This document shows positions 25,968-34,474 of a DNA stretch of 51,643 nt, in pieces. This DNA is from Verrucomicrobium sp. BvORR106 (lineage in GTDB: Bacteria > Verrucomicrobiota > Verrucomicrobiia > Verrucomicrobiales > Verrucomicrobiaceae): NCBI RefSeq assembly GCF_000739655.1, contig NZ_BATR01000083.1:1-51643 (forward strand), in the 5' to 3' direction. Numbering within the stretch: the stretch's first letter is position 1; each line of letters begins with the position of its first letter. The position numbers and the translations under genes were made by a program. The notes below the pieces were generated by a model, which saw only the letters and a program-made list of their open reading frames with translations, searched no databases and had not been told where the DNA came from.

Positions 25968-26075
25968 GTGCAGAACTTAAGTCGAAAAGTGAAAAATGAT
26001 AGCCAGCCGGAAATACAGCCGTAGCCCTCAATTCTCGGTTGTCATCCTACTTCACCTCTCCCAAACTCCGCGCCC

Positions 26076-27455
26076 ATGAGTCAAAGTCCTGCATTAACGT
26101 CAGATAACACTCCATGGTGGAAGGGCCTCACCGGCTACCACTGGTTCGTCTTCGCCATGGCATCCCTTGCCTGGATGTTCGACTGCCTTGATCAGCAGCT
26201 CTTCATTCTCGCCCGTGGGTCGGCGATGAAAACCCTCCTGCCTGAGGGGTATGACGCCAGCCTTTACGGTGGCTATGCGACGTCCATCTTCGTGGCCGGT
26301 TGGGCAACAGGGGGGCTGATCTTCGGCTCCGTGGGCGATCGTATTGGTCGCGCCAAGACGCTCACCATCACGGTACTCATGTACTCCGTTTTTACCGGTC
26401 TCTCGGCGTTGTCCAAAGGCTGGATTGATTTTGCCATCTACCGCTTTATCACGGGCCTCGGAGTAGGCGGTGTCTTCGGCCTTGCCGTGGCTCTCACTGC
26501 TGACGCCCTTCCTGACCACGCCCGTGCAGGCGCTCTCGGTACGCTGCAGGCGCTTTCCGCCGTGGGCAACGTTGCTGCAGGTCTCATTAGCATGTGGGTG
26601 GGCGGCCTGGTGGAAGCGAAAACCATCAGCCCTGATTTCTCCTGGAAATTGATGTTCCTGGTCGGTGCCGCGCCAGCGTTCCTGGTGGTGTTCATTCAGC
26701 TGAAACTGAAGGAGCCTGAAAAGTGGGTCAAGGCCCGTGAAGCTGGCCGCGTGGCCGGGGTGGCCTTCGGGTCGTACAGTTCCCTCTTCGGCGTCGCTCG
26801 CTGGCGTCGCTCCGCCCTTCTGGGCATGGTGCTCTGCGTAGCAGGTGTGATCGGCCTTTGGGGTATCGGGTTCTTCAGCCCGGAACTGGTCGGCGGGGTG
26901 ATCGAGAAGTCCTTGGTTGAGGCCAATGTACCGGCCAATGAGATCGCTGGCGCCAAGGCTCGCTGGATTGGGATCAACTCCATTGTCCAGAACATCGGTG
27001 CGTTTATCGGCATGATCCTCATGACGAAGTTGGCGCAGAAGATGGGGCGCAAGCCCGCCTTCGCCATCGCCTTTGTGGCCGCCCTGCTGGCCACCGTGGG
27101 CTTCTTCCAGTTCTTCGGCGGCAAAGGTGACGTGTGGATGAGTGCCATCATGGGTGGGTGCCAGCTCGCGCTGTTTGCCGGCTTCGCCATCTATCTCCCG
27201 GAACTCTTCCCCACCCGTCTGCGCAGTACCGGCGTCAGCTTCTGCTACAACGTGGGTCGTTTCGTGGCAGCGAGTGGTCCCTTCACGCTGGGTGCCCTTC
27301 AGGCGCACCTCAAGGCCGGGGCGACCACGACCGAAGCGAAGCTGGATGCCTTCCGCAACGCGGCCACCTACATGAGCGGCATCTTCCTCCTTGGGTTGGT
27401 TGTGCTGTTGTTCCTTCCTGAGACCAAGGGCAAACCCTTGCCGGAAGACGCGTAG
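26076..27455 (+). CDS. Major facilitator superfamily transporter
   Basis: This is a 12-helix inner-membrane secondary transporter of 459 aa, similar in layout to metabolite:H+ symporters of the sugar and aromatic-acid group. It has the MFS loop 2-3 motif GDRIGRAKTL (about 89-98), a FDCLDQQLF first-helix pattern with acidic residues, and RFITGLGVGG in helix 4. A central loop follows (EKWVKAREAGRVAGV), and PELFPTRLRSTGVSF leads into helix 11. It is divergent from the PfkB kinase and followed by a strong terminator, so it is likely a single-gene unit. Confidence 0.92.
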   Translation: MSQSPALTSDNTPWWKGLTGYHWFVFAMASLAWMFDCLDQQLFILARGSAMKTLLPEGYDASLYGGYATSIFVAGWATGGLIFGSVGDRIGRAKTLTITVLMYSVFTGLSALSKGWIDFAIYRFITGLGVGGVFGLAVALTADALPDHARAGALGTLQALSAVGNVAAGLISMWVGGLVEAKTISPDFSWKLMFLVGAAPAFLVVFIQLKLKEPEKWVKAREAGRVAGVAFGSYSSLFGVARWRRSALLGMVLCVAGVIGLWGIGFFSPELVGGVIEKSLVEANVPANEIAGAKARWIGINSIVQNIGAFIGMILMTKLAQKMGRKPAFAIAFVAALLATVGFFQFFGGKGDVWMSAIMGGCQLALFAGFAIYLPELFPTRLRSTGVSFCYNVGRFVAASGPFTLGALQAHLKAGATTTEAKLDAFRNAATYMSGIFLLGLVVLLFLPETKGKPLPEDA

Positions 27456-27482
27456 TACTTGTTCCAGTTTCTGGATCTCAAG

Positions 27483-27520
27483 GGGAGAAGGTCGCGAGGC
27501 CTTCTCCCTTTTTCTTTTTT
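27483..27520 (+). terminator. Rho-independent terminator after the MFS gene
   Basis: A 9-bp stem (GGGAGAAGG at 27483-27491 with CCTTCTCCC at 27500-27508) with an 8-nt loop is followed by TTTTTCTTTTTT. Confidence 0.92.
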
Positions 27521-27577
27521 GCAATCCACCGGGTGATCACACTCGCAGAACGTGGCGGAACACGCTAGCCTGCCGCC

Positions 27578-27874
27578 ATGACTGCCCTAGAACTTGCCGC
27601 CTCCGCCCAGAGCGACCCCGCTCCGGCGGATGATCTCTCTGAAGAGGCCAAGGCCCTCTGGTACACCAAGAAAGGTGACTGGCACGAGGCCCACGAGATC
27701 GCCCAGGACATCCACACCCCCATGGGCTCGTGGATCCATGCGCTCCTCCATCTCATTGAGGGGGACATCGGCAATGCCGGCTACTGGTATGCCAAGGCTC
27801 GCAAGCCCGCCAAACGGCCGGCCGAGATCGATGCCGAGTGGAACACGATCGCACGGGAGGTGCTGGGATCATGA
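27578..27874 (+). CDS. Conserved hypothetical protein, 98 aa
   Basis: This is a small soluble acidic protein with the pattern GDWHEAHEIAQD, GSWIHALLHLIEGDIGNAGYWYAKA. The same Trp/His/Glu-rich pattern is known from short uncharacterised proteins across several bacterial phyla. The conserved His and Glu residues could bind metal, but that is inferred. Its stop overlaps the start of the next gene (ATGA). Confidence 0.75.
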   Translation: MTALELAASAQSDPAPADDLSEEAKALWYTKKGDWHEAHEIAQDIHTPMGSWIHALLHLIEGDIGNAGYWYAKARKPAKRPAEIDAEWNTIAREVLGS

Positions 27875-28248
27875 GCAACGGCGAAGTTTCCCCTCCACCC
27901 GTGCCGGAGTCTCCCGCTGGCGGTCCGCCGCCGCTGCCCGGGCACGTGCCCATGAAGGCGCGCTGGATCACCTGGGTGCTCGTCTCGGTGTTGCTGCCGG
28001 GGCTGCCCTGGCTCTTTGCCGAGGATGACAAGGATGGGTCCATTCATTTTGCGCTCCTTGCCATCGCGCTCCTCTCCCAGTTGGCGGCCTCCATCTGGGT
28101 GGGCGTCGGGCTCGGCAAGAATCGCGGCAACAGCGGCGGCGCTGCGGTCGGCTTCTCCATCGTCTTCATGCTCGCCAGCGTGGCCATCGGTACCGCCGTC
28201 TGGTTCGTCGCCTGCATTGGCTTCCTCTCCACGCAGAACTGGCACTAG
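27871..28248 (+). CDS. Small membrane protein with Pro-rich N-terminus
   Basis: This 125-aa protein starts at the ATG overlapping the upstream stop. A Pro-rich cytosolic leader (about 1-35) is followed by three hydrophobic segments (about 33-48, 56-76 and 88-115). Function unknown. It probably shares a transcript with the 98-aa gene and perhaps with the radical SAM gene 43 bases downstream. Confidence 0.65.
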   Translation: MSNGEVSPPPVPESPAGGPPPLPGHVPMKARWITWVLVSVLLPGLPWLFAEDDKDGSIHFALLAIALLSQLAASIWVGVGLGKNRGNSGGAAVGFSIVFMLASVAIGTAVWFVACIGFLSTQNWH

Positions 28249-28291
28249 CTCAGTTCGCCAGTCGCACCCTTCCTCCCTTCCTTCCCTACCC

Positions 28292-29725
28292 ATGTCATCC
28301 CGGACGCCTGCGGGCTCGAGCACCCTGCTCAAGCAAACCACCTCCCGGTGCCCGGTCTGCGGGACCAAGTGCCCAGCCCGCGTGGTGAAGCGGGGCGGGC
28401 AGGTACACATGGAGCGTACCTGTGCTCTCCACGGTGACTTCAGCGCCTGCCTGGCCAGTGACGAGCGCTTCTACTGGCTGGCTCAGGGCAGTGATGACAA
28501 CCGCAGCGGCTCCTGCTGCTCAGGCGGGGCGTGTTGCTCCGCCGAGGGCGCACCCGCAGGCACGCTGGGGCGCAATGCCGCTGGCCGGGAGGAGGGCCCC
28601 TTCGAGGTGCTCTCCACCTGCCTGGCCCTGATTGAGATTGTTAACTCCTGCAACCTCGCCTGTCCCACCTGCTACGCAGACTCGCCCATCGGCACGGGCA
28701 TGAAGGTGGATGCGGTGCCGCTGGAAGAGATCCAGGCCCGCGTGCAGGGCGTGGTGGATCGCAAGGGCGGCATCGAGATCCTCCAGCTCAGCGGCGGGGA
28801 ACCCACGCTGCACCCGCAGCTCTTTGAACTCTGCGCCTGGCTCAAGGCGCACCCGAAGATCGACTTCACGCTGATCAATACCAACGGCGTGCTCCTTGCG
28901 AAGGACCCGGACTTCGCGAAGCGTCTCAACGCGGCCTTTCAGGGCACCGGCGTGCAGCTCTACCTCCAGTTCGACGGCGTGCAGAGCGCCGGACAGAAAG
29001 CCCTGCGGGGCGGGGATCTGCGCGCCATGCGGGAGCAGGCCCTGGCCAACTGTGCCGCCGCGGACCTGCCTGTCACGCTGGCCATGGCCGTGACGTCGGA
29101 CAACCTGCCCAACCTTTGGGACGCCGTCAGCTACGGGCTGGGCCAGACCTCCGTCCACGGCATCACGTTCCAGCCCGTGTTTGAGAGCGGGCGTGGCTTC
29201 GCGGCTTCGGCGAGAGCACCTCAGGACGCGGCGGCGGCCGCGTCCCCCTTCCAGAAGGTTGTCCGGGCCAAGACAGACCGGCTGAATACGGCGGACATCC
29301 TGCTCAATGTGGTGGCCCAGTCAGGCGGCAAACTCAAGTTCGAGGACTTTACACCGCTGCCCTGTGGCGATCCCAACTGCGCCACCATCGGCTACCTCAT
29401 CCGCCAGGGTGTCAACGTCTGGCCCGTGAGCCAGTTTCTGGATTTCACCCAGCTCCAGGGCTTCCTGCAGGACAAGATGCACTACACCCTGGATGACCTG
29501 GCCAAGTGCGGATGCGACAACACCGAACTGGGCGAGCTCCTGAAGCTCATGGAACGCACCCGGAGCATGGCCTTCCGCATCATGGTCAAGCCCTTCATGG
29601 ACGCCTGGACCTGGGACGAGGACCGCATCGACCGCTGCTGCACCCACGTCATCAGGCCCGATGGCAAGCTGGATTCGTTCTGCCGGTACTATTCGGGTTT
29701 CCCGGATGCCAAGCTGGCGCCGTGA
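28292..29725 (+). CDS. Radical SAM protein resembling the tetraether lipid synthase (Tes/MJ0619) family
   Basis: This is a 477-aa 4Fe-4S radical SAM enzyme. The cluster motif is C120-x3-C124-x2-C127 (SCNLACPTCYAD) with GGEP at 168-171. Extra Cys groups match the MJ0619/Tes-type layout: an N-terminal zinc-ribbon-like set (C20, C23, C27, C44 in RTCALHGD), FTPLPCGDPNCATIGYLI, and a C-terminal CCTHVIRPDGKLDSFC. Family members make C-C bonds between lipid chains or methylate pterins. A Cys-rich insert (GSCCSGGACC, about 73-82) is unusual. Activity and substrate are inferred. Confidence 0.82.
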   Translation: MSSRTPAGSSTLLKQTTSRCPVCGTKCPARVVKRGGQVHMERTCALHGDFSACLASDERFYWLAQGSDDNRSGSCCSGGACCSAEGAPAGTLGRNAAGREEGPFEVLSTCLALIEIVNSCNLACPTCYADSPIGTGMKVDAVPLEEIQARVQGVVDRKGGIEILQLSGGEPTLHPQLFELCAWLKAHPKIDFTLINTNGVLLAKDPDFAKRLNAAFQGTGVQLYLQFDGVQSAGQKALRGGDLRAMREQALANCAAADLPVTLAMAVTSDNLPNLWDAVSYGLGQTSVHGITFQPVFESGRGFAASARAPQDAAAAASPFQKVVRAKTDRLNTADILLNVVAQSGGKLKFEDFTPLPCGDPNCATIGYLIRQGVNVWPVSQFLDFTQLQGFLQDKMHYTLDDLAKCGCDNTELGELLKLMERTRSMAFRIMVKPFMDAWTWDEDRIDRCCTHVIRPDGKLDSFCRYYSGFPDAKLAP

Positions 29726-29726
29726 G

Positions 29727-29783
29727 GCCCGCTGCGCGGGAGACGCCAGACTGCCAGACACCAGACGCAAGACCTGAGACGGG
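29727..29783 (+). repeat. Hairpin plus 7-bp-period AGACNNN array after the radical SAM gene
   Basis: A GCCCGC-type hairpin followed by GGGAGAC leads into six AGAC units (AGACGCC, AGACTGCC, AGACACC, AGACGCA, AGACCTG, AGACGGG). It begins two bases after the stop codon. The same hairpin and AGAC units form the 3' end of arsC at about 40311-40390. Confidence 0.7.
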
Positions 29784-29831
29784 GGGGAGACCGCAGGGGA
29801 AAGGGAAATGTATATCCCTTTGGGAACGAGC

Positions 29832-30040
29832 TGAGGGCTGAAAGCCCGGAATCATACCAGCCTTGGGCGAAGCCCAAGGTAATCAAGAAAAAAGACGTTG
29901 AGGGCTGTAGGCCCGGAGTTATTCAGGGGAGCTCATCGTGGGCAGATTTGATGAGGCCGGGCCTTCAGCCCTCTGTGGGATCTTGATGCCATCTCCTTGG
30001 GCGTTGCCCAAGGCTGGTATGATGCCGGGCTTTCAGCCCT
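29832..30040. repeat. Large palindromic repeat element
   Basis: Arms of about 90 bases are inverted copies of each other. Each contains GGGCTGAAAGCCC, the CATACCAGCCTTGGGC box with its GCCCAAGG partner, and an inner AGGGCTG/GGCCCGG hairpin; a ~25-base centre contains GTGGGCAG. It is the second full copy of the element at 8446-8660, with its centre in the opposite orientation. Non-coding. Confidence 0.85.
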
Positions 30041-30209
30041 TCTGAGAGGGCATCCACGCGCTATACATTTGCGGATGCGTCGGATCATCGCCACCGGGGG
30101 GTGTTGGAAATAACTAAACACCTCCAATGTTCATAAAATGATCATTTAGCGGTTCTAATTCATCACATTCTCCTCCCAAGATTCTCGCTGTCGCGCCCGT
30201 AGATCGTAA
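30041..30209 (+). promoter_or_regulatory. AT-rich upstream region with 12-bp palindrome
   Basis: The region before the dimethylformamidase-like gene is the most AT-rich stretch nearby and holds the perfect palindrome AAATGATCATTT (30136-30147), 62 bases before the start codon. It is a plausible operator or promoter site; no specific regulator is implied. Confidence 0.4.
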
Positions 30210-31625
30210 ATGAAACGGCGCACACTCATGTCCTTGGCCCTTGGGGCCACGGCTCTGCCCGCGGCGGAGCCTGACGCGGACTTCTTTATCGAGGGCTATG
30301 CGGGCAAGGTCAGCGTGGCCCAGGGGGAGGAGGTGCCGTTACACATCACCACCAGCGAGGCCGCCTGTGAGATCGAGGTAGCCCGGCTCGGCGCAAAACG
30401 TGAGGTGGTCTGGCAGAAGTCCGGCGTGGCTGGGAAGCGGCAGACCATTCCAGAGGACGCCTCCGCCAAGGGCTGCGGCTGGGCAGAATCGATCCGTGTG
30501 CCGGTGGGGGCGGAGTGGAAGTCTGGCTACTATGAGGTCCGCCTGAAAATCGCGGATGCCGGGGGCAAGTGGACCCTGCGCAACCGTCGCACCGCGGAGT
30601 CGTCTGCCTTCTTCATCGTGCGGCAGGCCCGCCCTGGCAGCACTTCCAAGATCCTGCTGCAACTGGCCACGAATACCTACAATGCGTACAACAACTGGGG
30701 TGGGTTCAGCATCTACGCGTACAACAGTCTTTCCAACAACGCAGGCCACCGGGTGAGTTTTCAGCGTCCGGCTGCCTCGCAGTATTCCCGCTGGGAGCTG
30801 CCCTTTGTGCAGTGGGCGGAGGCCAATGGTTATGTGCTGGAGTTCGCGGCCAACAATGATCTGGAGCATCACCCGGAGATGCTCGCCAGCTATCAACTGG
30901 TGCTGAGCGTGGGCCATGACGAGTACTGGTCCACTCCCATGCGGGACGAGCTGGAGGACTGGATCGGGAAGGGGGGCAACGTGGCCTTCTTCAGTGGGAA
31001 CACCTGCTGCTGGCAGGTGCGCAATGAGGACGGCGGCAATGCCTTCACCTGCTGGAAGCAGAATTATCACCTCGATCCCACCTTCGCCACGCGTGAGTAC
31101 AAGACGCTCAGCACGCTGTGGAGCCATCATCTGGTGCAGCGTCCGGAGAACCAGCTCACTGGGGTGGGCTTCCTCTGGGGCGGCTACCGGCGCAGCCACG
31201 GCCAGTTCATGGAGGAGCCGGCGGCGTACAAGGTGCATCGCCCGGACCACTGGATCTTTGCTGGCACCGGCCTGCGCCGCGATGATGATCTGGGCGGCAA
31301 GGACACCATCGTGGGCTATGAGTGCGATGGCTGCGAGCTGGAGTGGAAAGACGGGCTGCCCTTTGCCACCAGTCGCGATGGCACGCCCAAGGGCTTCGAG
31401 GTGCTGGCCACCTGTCCGGTGAGGTGGCATCCAGATGATGCAGAGTGGTATGAGCGTTGGGAGAAGGGGCGCATCGGTGCGGCCTGCCTGGGGCTCTACA
31501 CCCGTGGCGGCACGGTCTTCACCGCCGGCACCACCGACTGGGCCCATGGCCTGCAGGGTGGGGATGCGGCGGTGCAGCGCATCACACGGAACATCCTGGA
31601 CCGCTTGTCGCAAAAGCCCGTCTAA
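30210..31625 (+). CDS. Exported protein with N,N-dimethylformamidase beta-subunit-like domain
   Basis: This 471-aa protein has an N-terminal export signal with a Tat-like KRRTLMS start, cleaved near LPAAE. A short beta-sandwich region (about 25-130) is followed by the domain seen in the large subunit of N,N-dimethylformamidase (KILLQLATNTYNAYNNWGG, SVGHDEYWS, GGNVAFFSGNTCCWQVR, GTTDWAHGL). In that enzyme the family hydrolyses an amide; many exported relatives have unknown substrates. The small subunit is absent. The dehydrogenase gene starts 25 bases downstream, so the two are probably cotranscribed. Confidence 0.82.
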   Translation: MKRRTLMSLALGATALPAAEPDADFFIEGYAGKVSVAQGEEVPLHITTSEAACEIEVARLGAKREVVWQKSGVAGKRQTIPEDASAKGCGWAESIRVPVGAEWKSGYYEVRLKIADAGGKWTLRNRRTAESSAFFIVRQARPGSTSKILLQLATNTYNAYNNWGGFSIYAYNSLSNNAGHRVSFQRPAASQYSRWELPFVQWAEANGYVLEFAANNDLEHHPEMLASYQLVLSVGHDEYWSTPMRDELEDWIGKGGNVAFFSGNTCCWQVRNEDGGNAFTCWKQNYHLDPTFATREYKTLSTLWSHHLVQRPENQLTGVGFLWGGYRRSHGQFMEEPAAYKVHRPDHWIFAGTGLRRDDDLGGKDTIVGYECDGCELEWKDGLPFATSRDGTPKGFEVLATCPVRWHPDDAEWYERWEKGRIGAACLGLYTRGGTVFTAGTTDWAHGLQGGDAAVQRITRNILDRLSQKPV

Positions 31626-31650
31626 TCTAAACCCCAGCCTTCTCTACTCT

Positions 31651-34071
31651 GTGCGACATTCCCTCTGTATCTTCACTCTGAGCCTCGGCTGGGCTGGTCT
31701 CGCTGTTGCGCTGACACCCGGGGAGGCGGCCAAACGCGCCCCTCTGCCGGAGGCGGCCCGGCATGGTGGTCTCCTCTTTGCCGATCTCAATGGCGATGGC
31801 CATGAGGATCTCATTGTCTCCAATCCCCGGCAGTATGGTGTTTACCTCTATAACCCGGTGGAGAAGAAGAACGTGCAGTGGCAGCGGGGTTGGACGGAGG
31901 TGCTGCGGGAAGGCGTGGCGGGGGATGCGCTCACCCTGCCGCTGTTGGTGGATGGCGAGGGCAAGGCCACTGGCGTAGTGCTCGACGCGGGTGCGCTGAA
32001 AAACGCGCAGGGCAAGGTGCTCATGACCCGGCAGGAACTGCTGCGCGTGCCGGGGCCGCCGTCGCTGTCTGCGGAGGATTCCCTCAAGAAACTCCAGTTG
32101 CGCGCGGGCTACACAGCAACTCTGGCGGCAAAGGAGCCTCTCGCGCAAGATCCGGTCTTTGTGGACTGGGATGAGAAGGGGCGCATGTGGGTGGTGGAGA
32201 TGGGAGACTATCCCTTCGCTCCTGGTGAAAAGACCTCCGATGGCAGAGGAGGGGAGGGCAAGGTGTCGCCCTTGCAAACCGGCCGCATCAAGATCCTGGA
32301 GGATACGGATGGGGATCATGTCTATGATCGGGCCACGCTCTTCCTGGACGGGTTACGCCATCCCACCGGGCTCGCCTTCTGGAAAGAGGGCGTATTCATC
32401 TCTGCCATCCCGGACATCCTGTATGCTAGGGATACCGATGGGGATGGTAAGTGCGACCAGCGCGAGCCGTGGTTCAAGGGTTTTACAGCAGGCAATCCCC
32501 AGCACCTCGTGAACGGCTTCTCCTGGGGGCAGGATGGCTGGCTCTATGGGGCGAATGGCGACAGCGGAGGCGAGGTGGTGAGCGTGAAGACCGGCCGCAA
32601 GGTCAGCCTGGGCACACATGACTTCCGCTTTCATCCAGACACGGGAGAGTTTCGGCTGGAAACGGGTCGCTCCCAGTATGGCAAGTGGCGGGATGACTAC
32701 GGCAACTGGTTCGGCAACAACAACGCGACGCTCGGTTGGCACTATCACATCCCCATGAGCTACATGGAGGCGCATCCCGACAAGGTGCCCGCGTCCATCC
32801 GCACGGTGCTCAATCCGGATGTGAAAGTGTTTACCGTGAGCCCTCCGGTGAAGCGCTTCAATCACGCGGGAGCCACCCATGTGCTCACCGCCGCGTGCTC
32901 GCCCATGCCGTGGCACGATGGCGCGCATGACTCCCTGCTCATCTGTGAGCCCGCCAACAATCTCATCCGCCGGGATGTGCTGGACTATGCGACGTTCCCC
33001 CTCACCAGCAGCCGCCACCCGGATGATGCGGAGTCGGAGTTTCTCGCCAGCGCGGACAACTGGTTCCGCCCTACCCAGGTGCGTGAGGGGCCGGATGGCG
33101 CGCTCTATGTGGTGGACATGTACCGCATGGTCCTGGAGCACCCGGAGTGGATCCCCGCCGGTATCACCCGCGGCATCGATCTGCGGGCAGGGGAGGAGCT
33201 GGGGCGCATCTACCGCATCGCTGGTCCCCCCGTGAAATCAGGGACCCCGGCTCGGGCTTTGGATCCCCAGTCTGCCATGCGCTCCAGCATCCGCTGGCAG
33301 CGGGACACCGCACAGCGTCTCCTGCTGGAGAAGCGGGATCTCACCGCTATGCCATGGTTAAAGGAAATCGCCAACGATGAGGCGTTGCCTCAGCCGTCCC
33401 GTCTTCAGGCCGCCTGGACTGCCGCCCTGCTGGATGAATCGCAACGGCCCGCGTTGATCCGTCTTCTGGTGTCCTCTCATCCCAGGGTGCGCGGGGCCGC
33501 GCGGGTGGCCGCAGGCAGCCAGGACATTCATCCTGACGAACTCGCCGCCTGGTTCCCTGCCCGTGTGGCTCCTGGTGCCGCATCCTCGAATCTGCCGGTC
33601 ATCACCCGTAGCGATCCCGACCGCGCCCGGGTGGTGAAGGAGTACCTGGCCAAGATCGCGACTCTGGAGGGAAATGCAGAGCGGGGTGAGAAGGTCTATC
33701 AGAAAGCCTGCATCGCCTGTCACCAGCTCGGCCGTGCCGGGGTGGAAGTGGGGCCGAATCTCGCCACCGTGGCCGCAAAGCCGGTGGAACAGATCCTTGA
33801 GGCCATTCTTGACCCCAATCGCGCCGTGGAGCAGCGCAACGTGACCACCCAGATCACCAAGAAAGACGGCAGTATTCTCGCCGGGCTGATCGCCGCCGAG
33901 ACACCAGGAGCCATCAGCCTCCGCCTCCCCGGCGGCGTGGACCTGCCCGTGCCGCGGAGCGAGATTGGTTCGATGAAAACTTTGCCGATATCATTGATGC
34001 CCGATGGCCTGGAGAGCATCGTGTCGCCCCAGGACATGGCCGATCTGTTGGCGCGGTTGCGGAAGATGTGA
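31651..34071 (+). CDS. PVC-type membrane-bound dehydrogenase with C-terminal cytochrome c domain
   Basis: This 806-aa exported protein begins at a GTG (no ATG precedes the signal peptide RHSLCIFTLSLGWAGLAVA). In order it has an FG-GAP-like calcium loop (LLFADLNGDGHEDLIVS), a beta-propeller dehydrogenase region (about 140-540: DKGRMWVVEMGDYP-like and GPDGALYVVDMYR motifs), a helical linker, and a haem-binding segment with C687-x2-C690-H691 (CIACHQLG). It ends in a domain carrying LMPDGLESIVSPQDMADLLA. This architecture is typical of Planctomycetes/Verrucomicrobia. The substrate is probably a carbohydrate, by family. Electron transfer via haem c is inferred. Confidence 0.88.
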   Translation: MRHSLCIFTLSLGWAGLAVALTPGEAAKRAPLPEAARHGGLLFADLNGDGHEDLIVSNPRQYGVYLYNPVEKKNVQWQRGWTEVLREGVAGDALTLPLLVDGEGKATGVVLDAGALKNAQGKVLMTRQELLRVPGPPSLSAEDSLKKLQLRAGYTATLAAKEPLAQDPVFVDWDEKGRMWVVEMGDYPFAPGEKTSDGRGGEGKVSPLQTGRIKILEDTDGDHVYDRATLFLDGLRHPTGLAFWKEGVFISAIPDILYARDTDGDGKCDQREPWFKGFTAGNPQHLVNGFSWGQDGWLYGANGDSGGEVVSVKTGRKVSLGTHDFRFHPDTGEFRLETGRSQYGKWRDDYGNWFGNNNATLGWHYHIPMSYMEAHPDKVPASIRTVLNPDVKVFTVSPPVKRFNHAGATHVLTAACSPMPWHDGAHDSLLICEPANNLIRRDVLDYATFPLTSSRHPDDAESEFLASADNWFRPTQVREGPDGALYVVDMYRMVLEHPEWIPAGITRGIDLRAGEELGRIYRIAGPPVKSGTPARALDPQSAMRSSIRWQRDTAQRLLLEKRDLTAMPWLKEIANDEALPQPSRLQAAWTAALLDESQRPALIRLLVSSHPRVRGAARVAAGSQDIHPDELAAWFPARVAPGAASSNLPVITRSDPDRARVVKEYLAKIATLEGNAERGEKVYQKACIACHQLGRAGVEVGPNLATVAAKPVEQILEAILDPNRAVEQRNVTTQITKKDGSILAGLIAAETPGAISLRLPGGVDLPVPRSEIGSMKTLPISLMPDGLESIVSPQDMADLLARLRKM

Positions 34072-34200
34072 GGGGGCGGGAAGGGAAGCTGGGGAGCGCA
34101 CGCATCCTGCGTGCTGTTCTCGGCATCTTGCCGAGAACGTCAGTCAGCGCCTCATCACAGAGATCGCATCCAACCAGCAACCAACTCCCGCCGCAGAAAA
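34072..34200. repeat. Hairpins downstream of the dehydrogenase gene
   Basis: CACGCATCCTGCGTG (34099-34113) and the perfect GTTCTCGGC-ATCTT-GCCGAGAAC (34116-34138) are adjacent palindromes. The first also occurs at about 41370-41390. One may act as a terminator, though no T-tract follows. Confidence 0.5.
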
Positions 34201-34351
34201 GGTAGAAGAGCCGTCCCGGCTCTTGGGCCCAGCATGTGAGTGGTCGATTGAATCTCACCATCCTGTTGATCTGCCTGCCGACCGCTTTGCTTCCTCGGTC
34301 CCGCGACCGGCTGCTCCCACCGCAACCAAGAGCCGAGACGGCTCTTCTACC
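34201..34351. repeat. REPIN-like element with 24-bp terminal inverted repeats
   Basis: The 24 bases at each end (34201-34224 and 34328-34351) are inverted copies with one mismatch. Each is itself a hairpin (AAGAGCCG/CGGCTCTT). A 103-base spacer holds no gene. The layout of two REP-like palindromes facing each other matches REPIN/MITE elements. A related short palindrome (ACAGCCGTCCCGGCTGT) lies at 8761. Confidence 0.75.
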
Positions 34352-34474
34352 TTCCCTAAAGCGTGCGCTCCCCACGGAAAATTCCCAAGACACATCCAAC
34401 GAATGCGCGATCATTCGCCCGAATCACGCACGCTCGCGCTCCCCATTCCCAATTCCTAATTTTTCCTCCTCCCC
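34352..34474. other. Spacer before the lgt-like gene
   Basis: No gene is seen. The end carries a short 7-bp-period run (ATTCCCA, ATTCCTA, ATTTTTC at about 34446-34466) that recalls the longer heptamer arrays. Confidence 0.4.

Noticed and set aside
26100-27524. Minus-strand open frame covering the MFS gene
   Set aside because: It runs through the terminator and mirrors the transporter; the His/Gly/Glu-rich product is artefactual.
30339-31613. Minus-strand open frame opposite the dimethylformamidase-like gene
   Set aside because: The sense strand has clear domain motifs; the antisense product has none.
34444-34466. A further heptamer array before the lgt-like gene
   Set aside because: Only three units, AT-rich and not next to a stop codon; too weak to list as a separate array.
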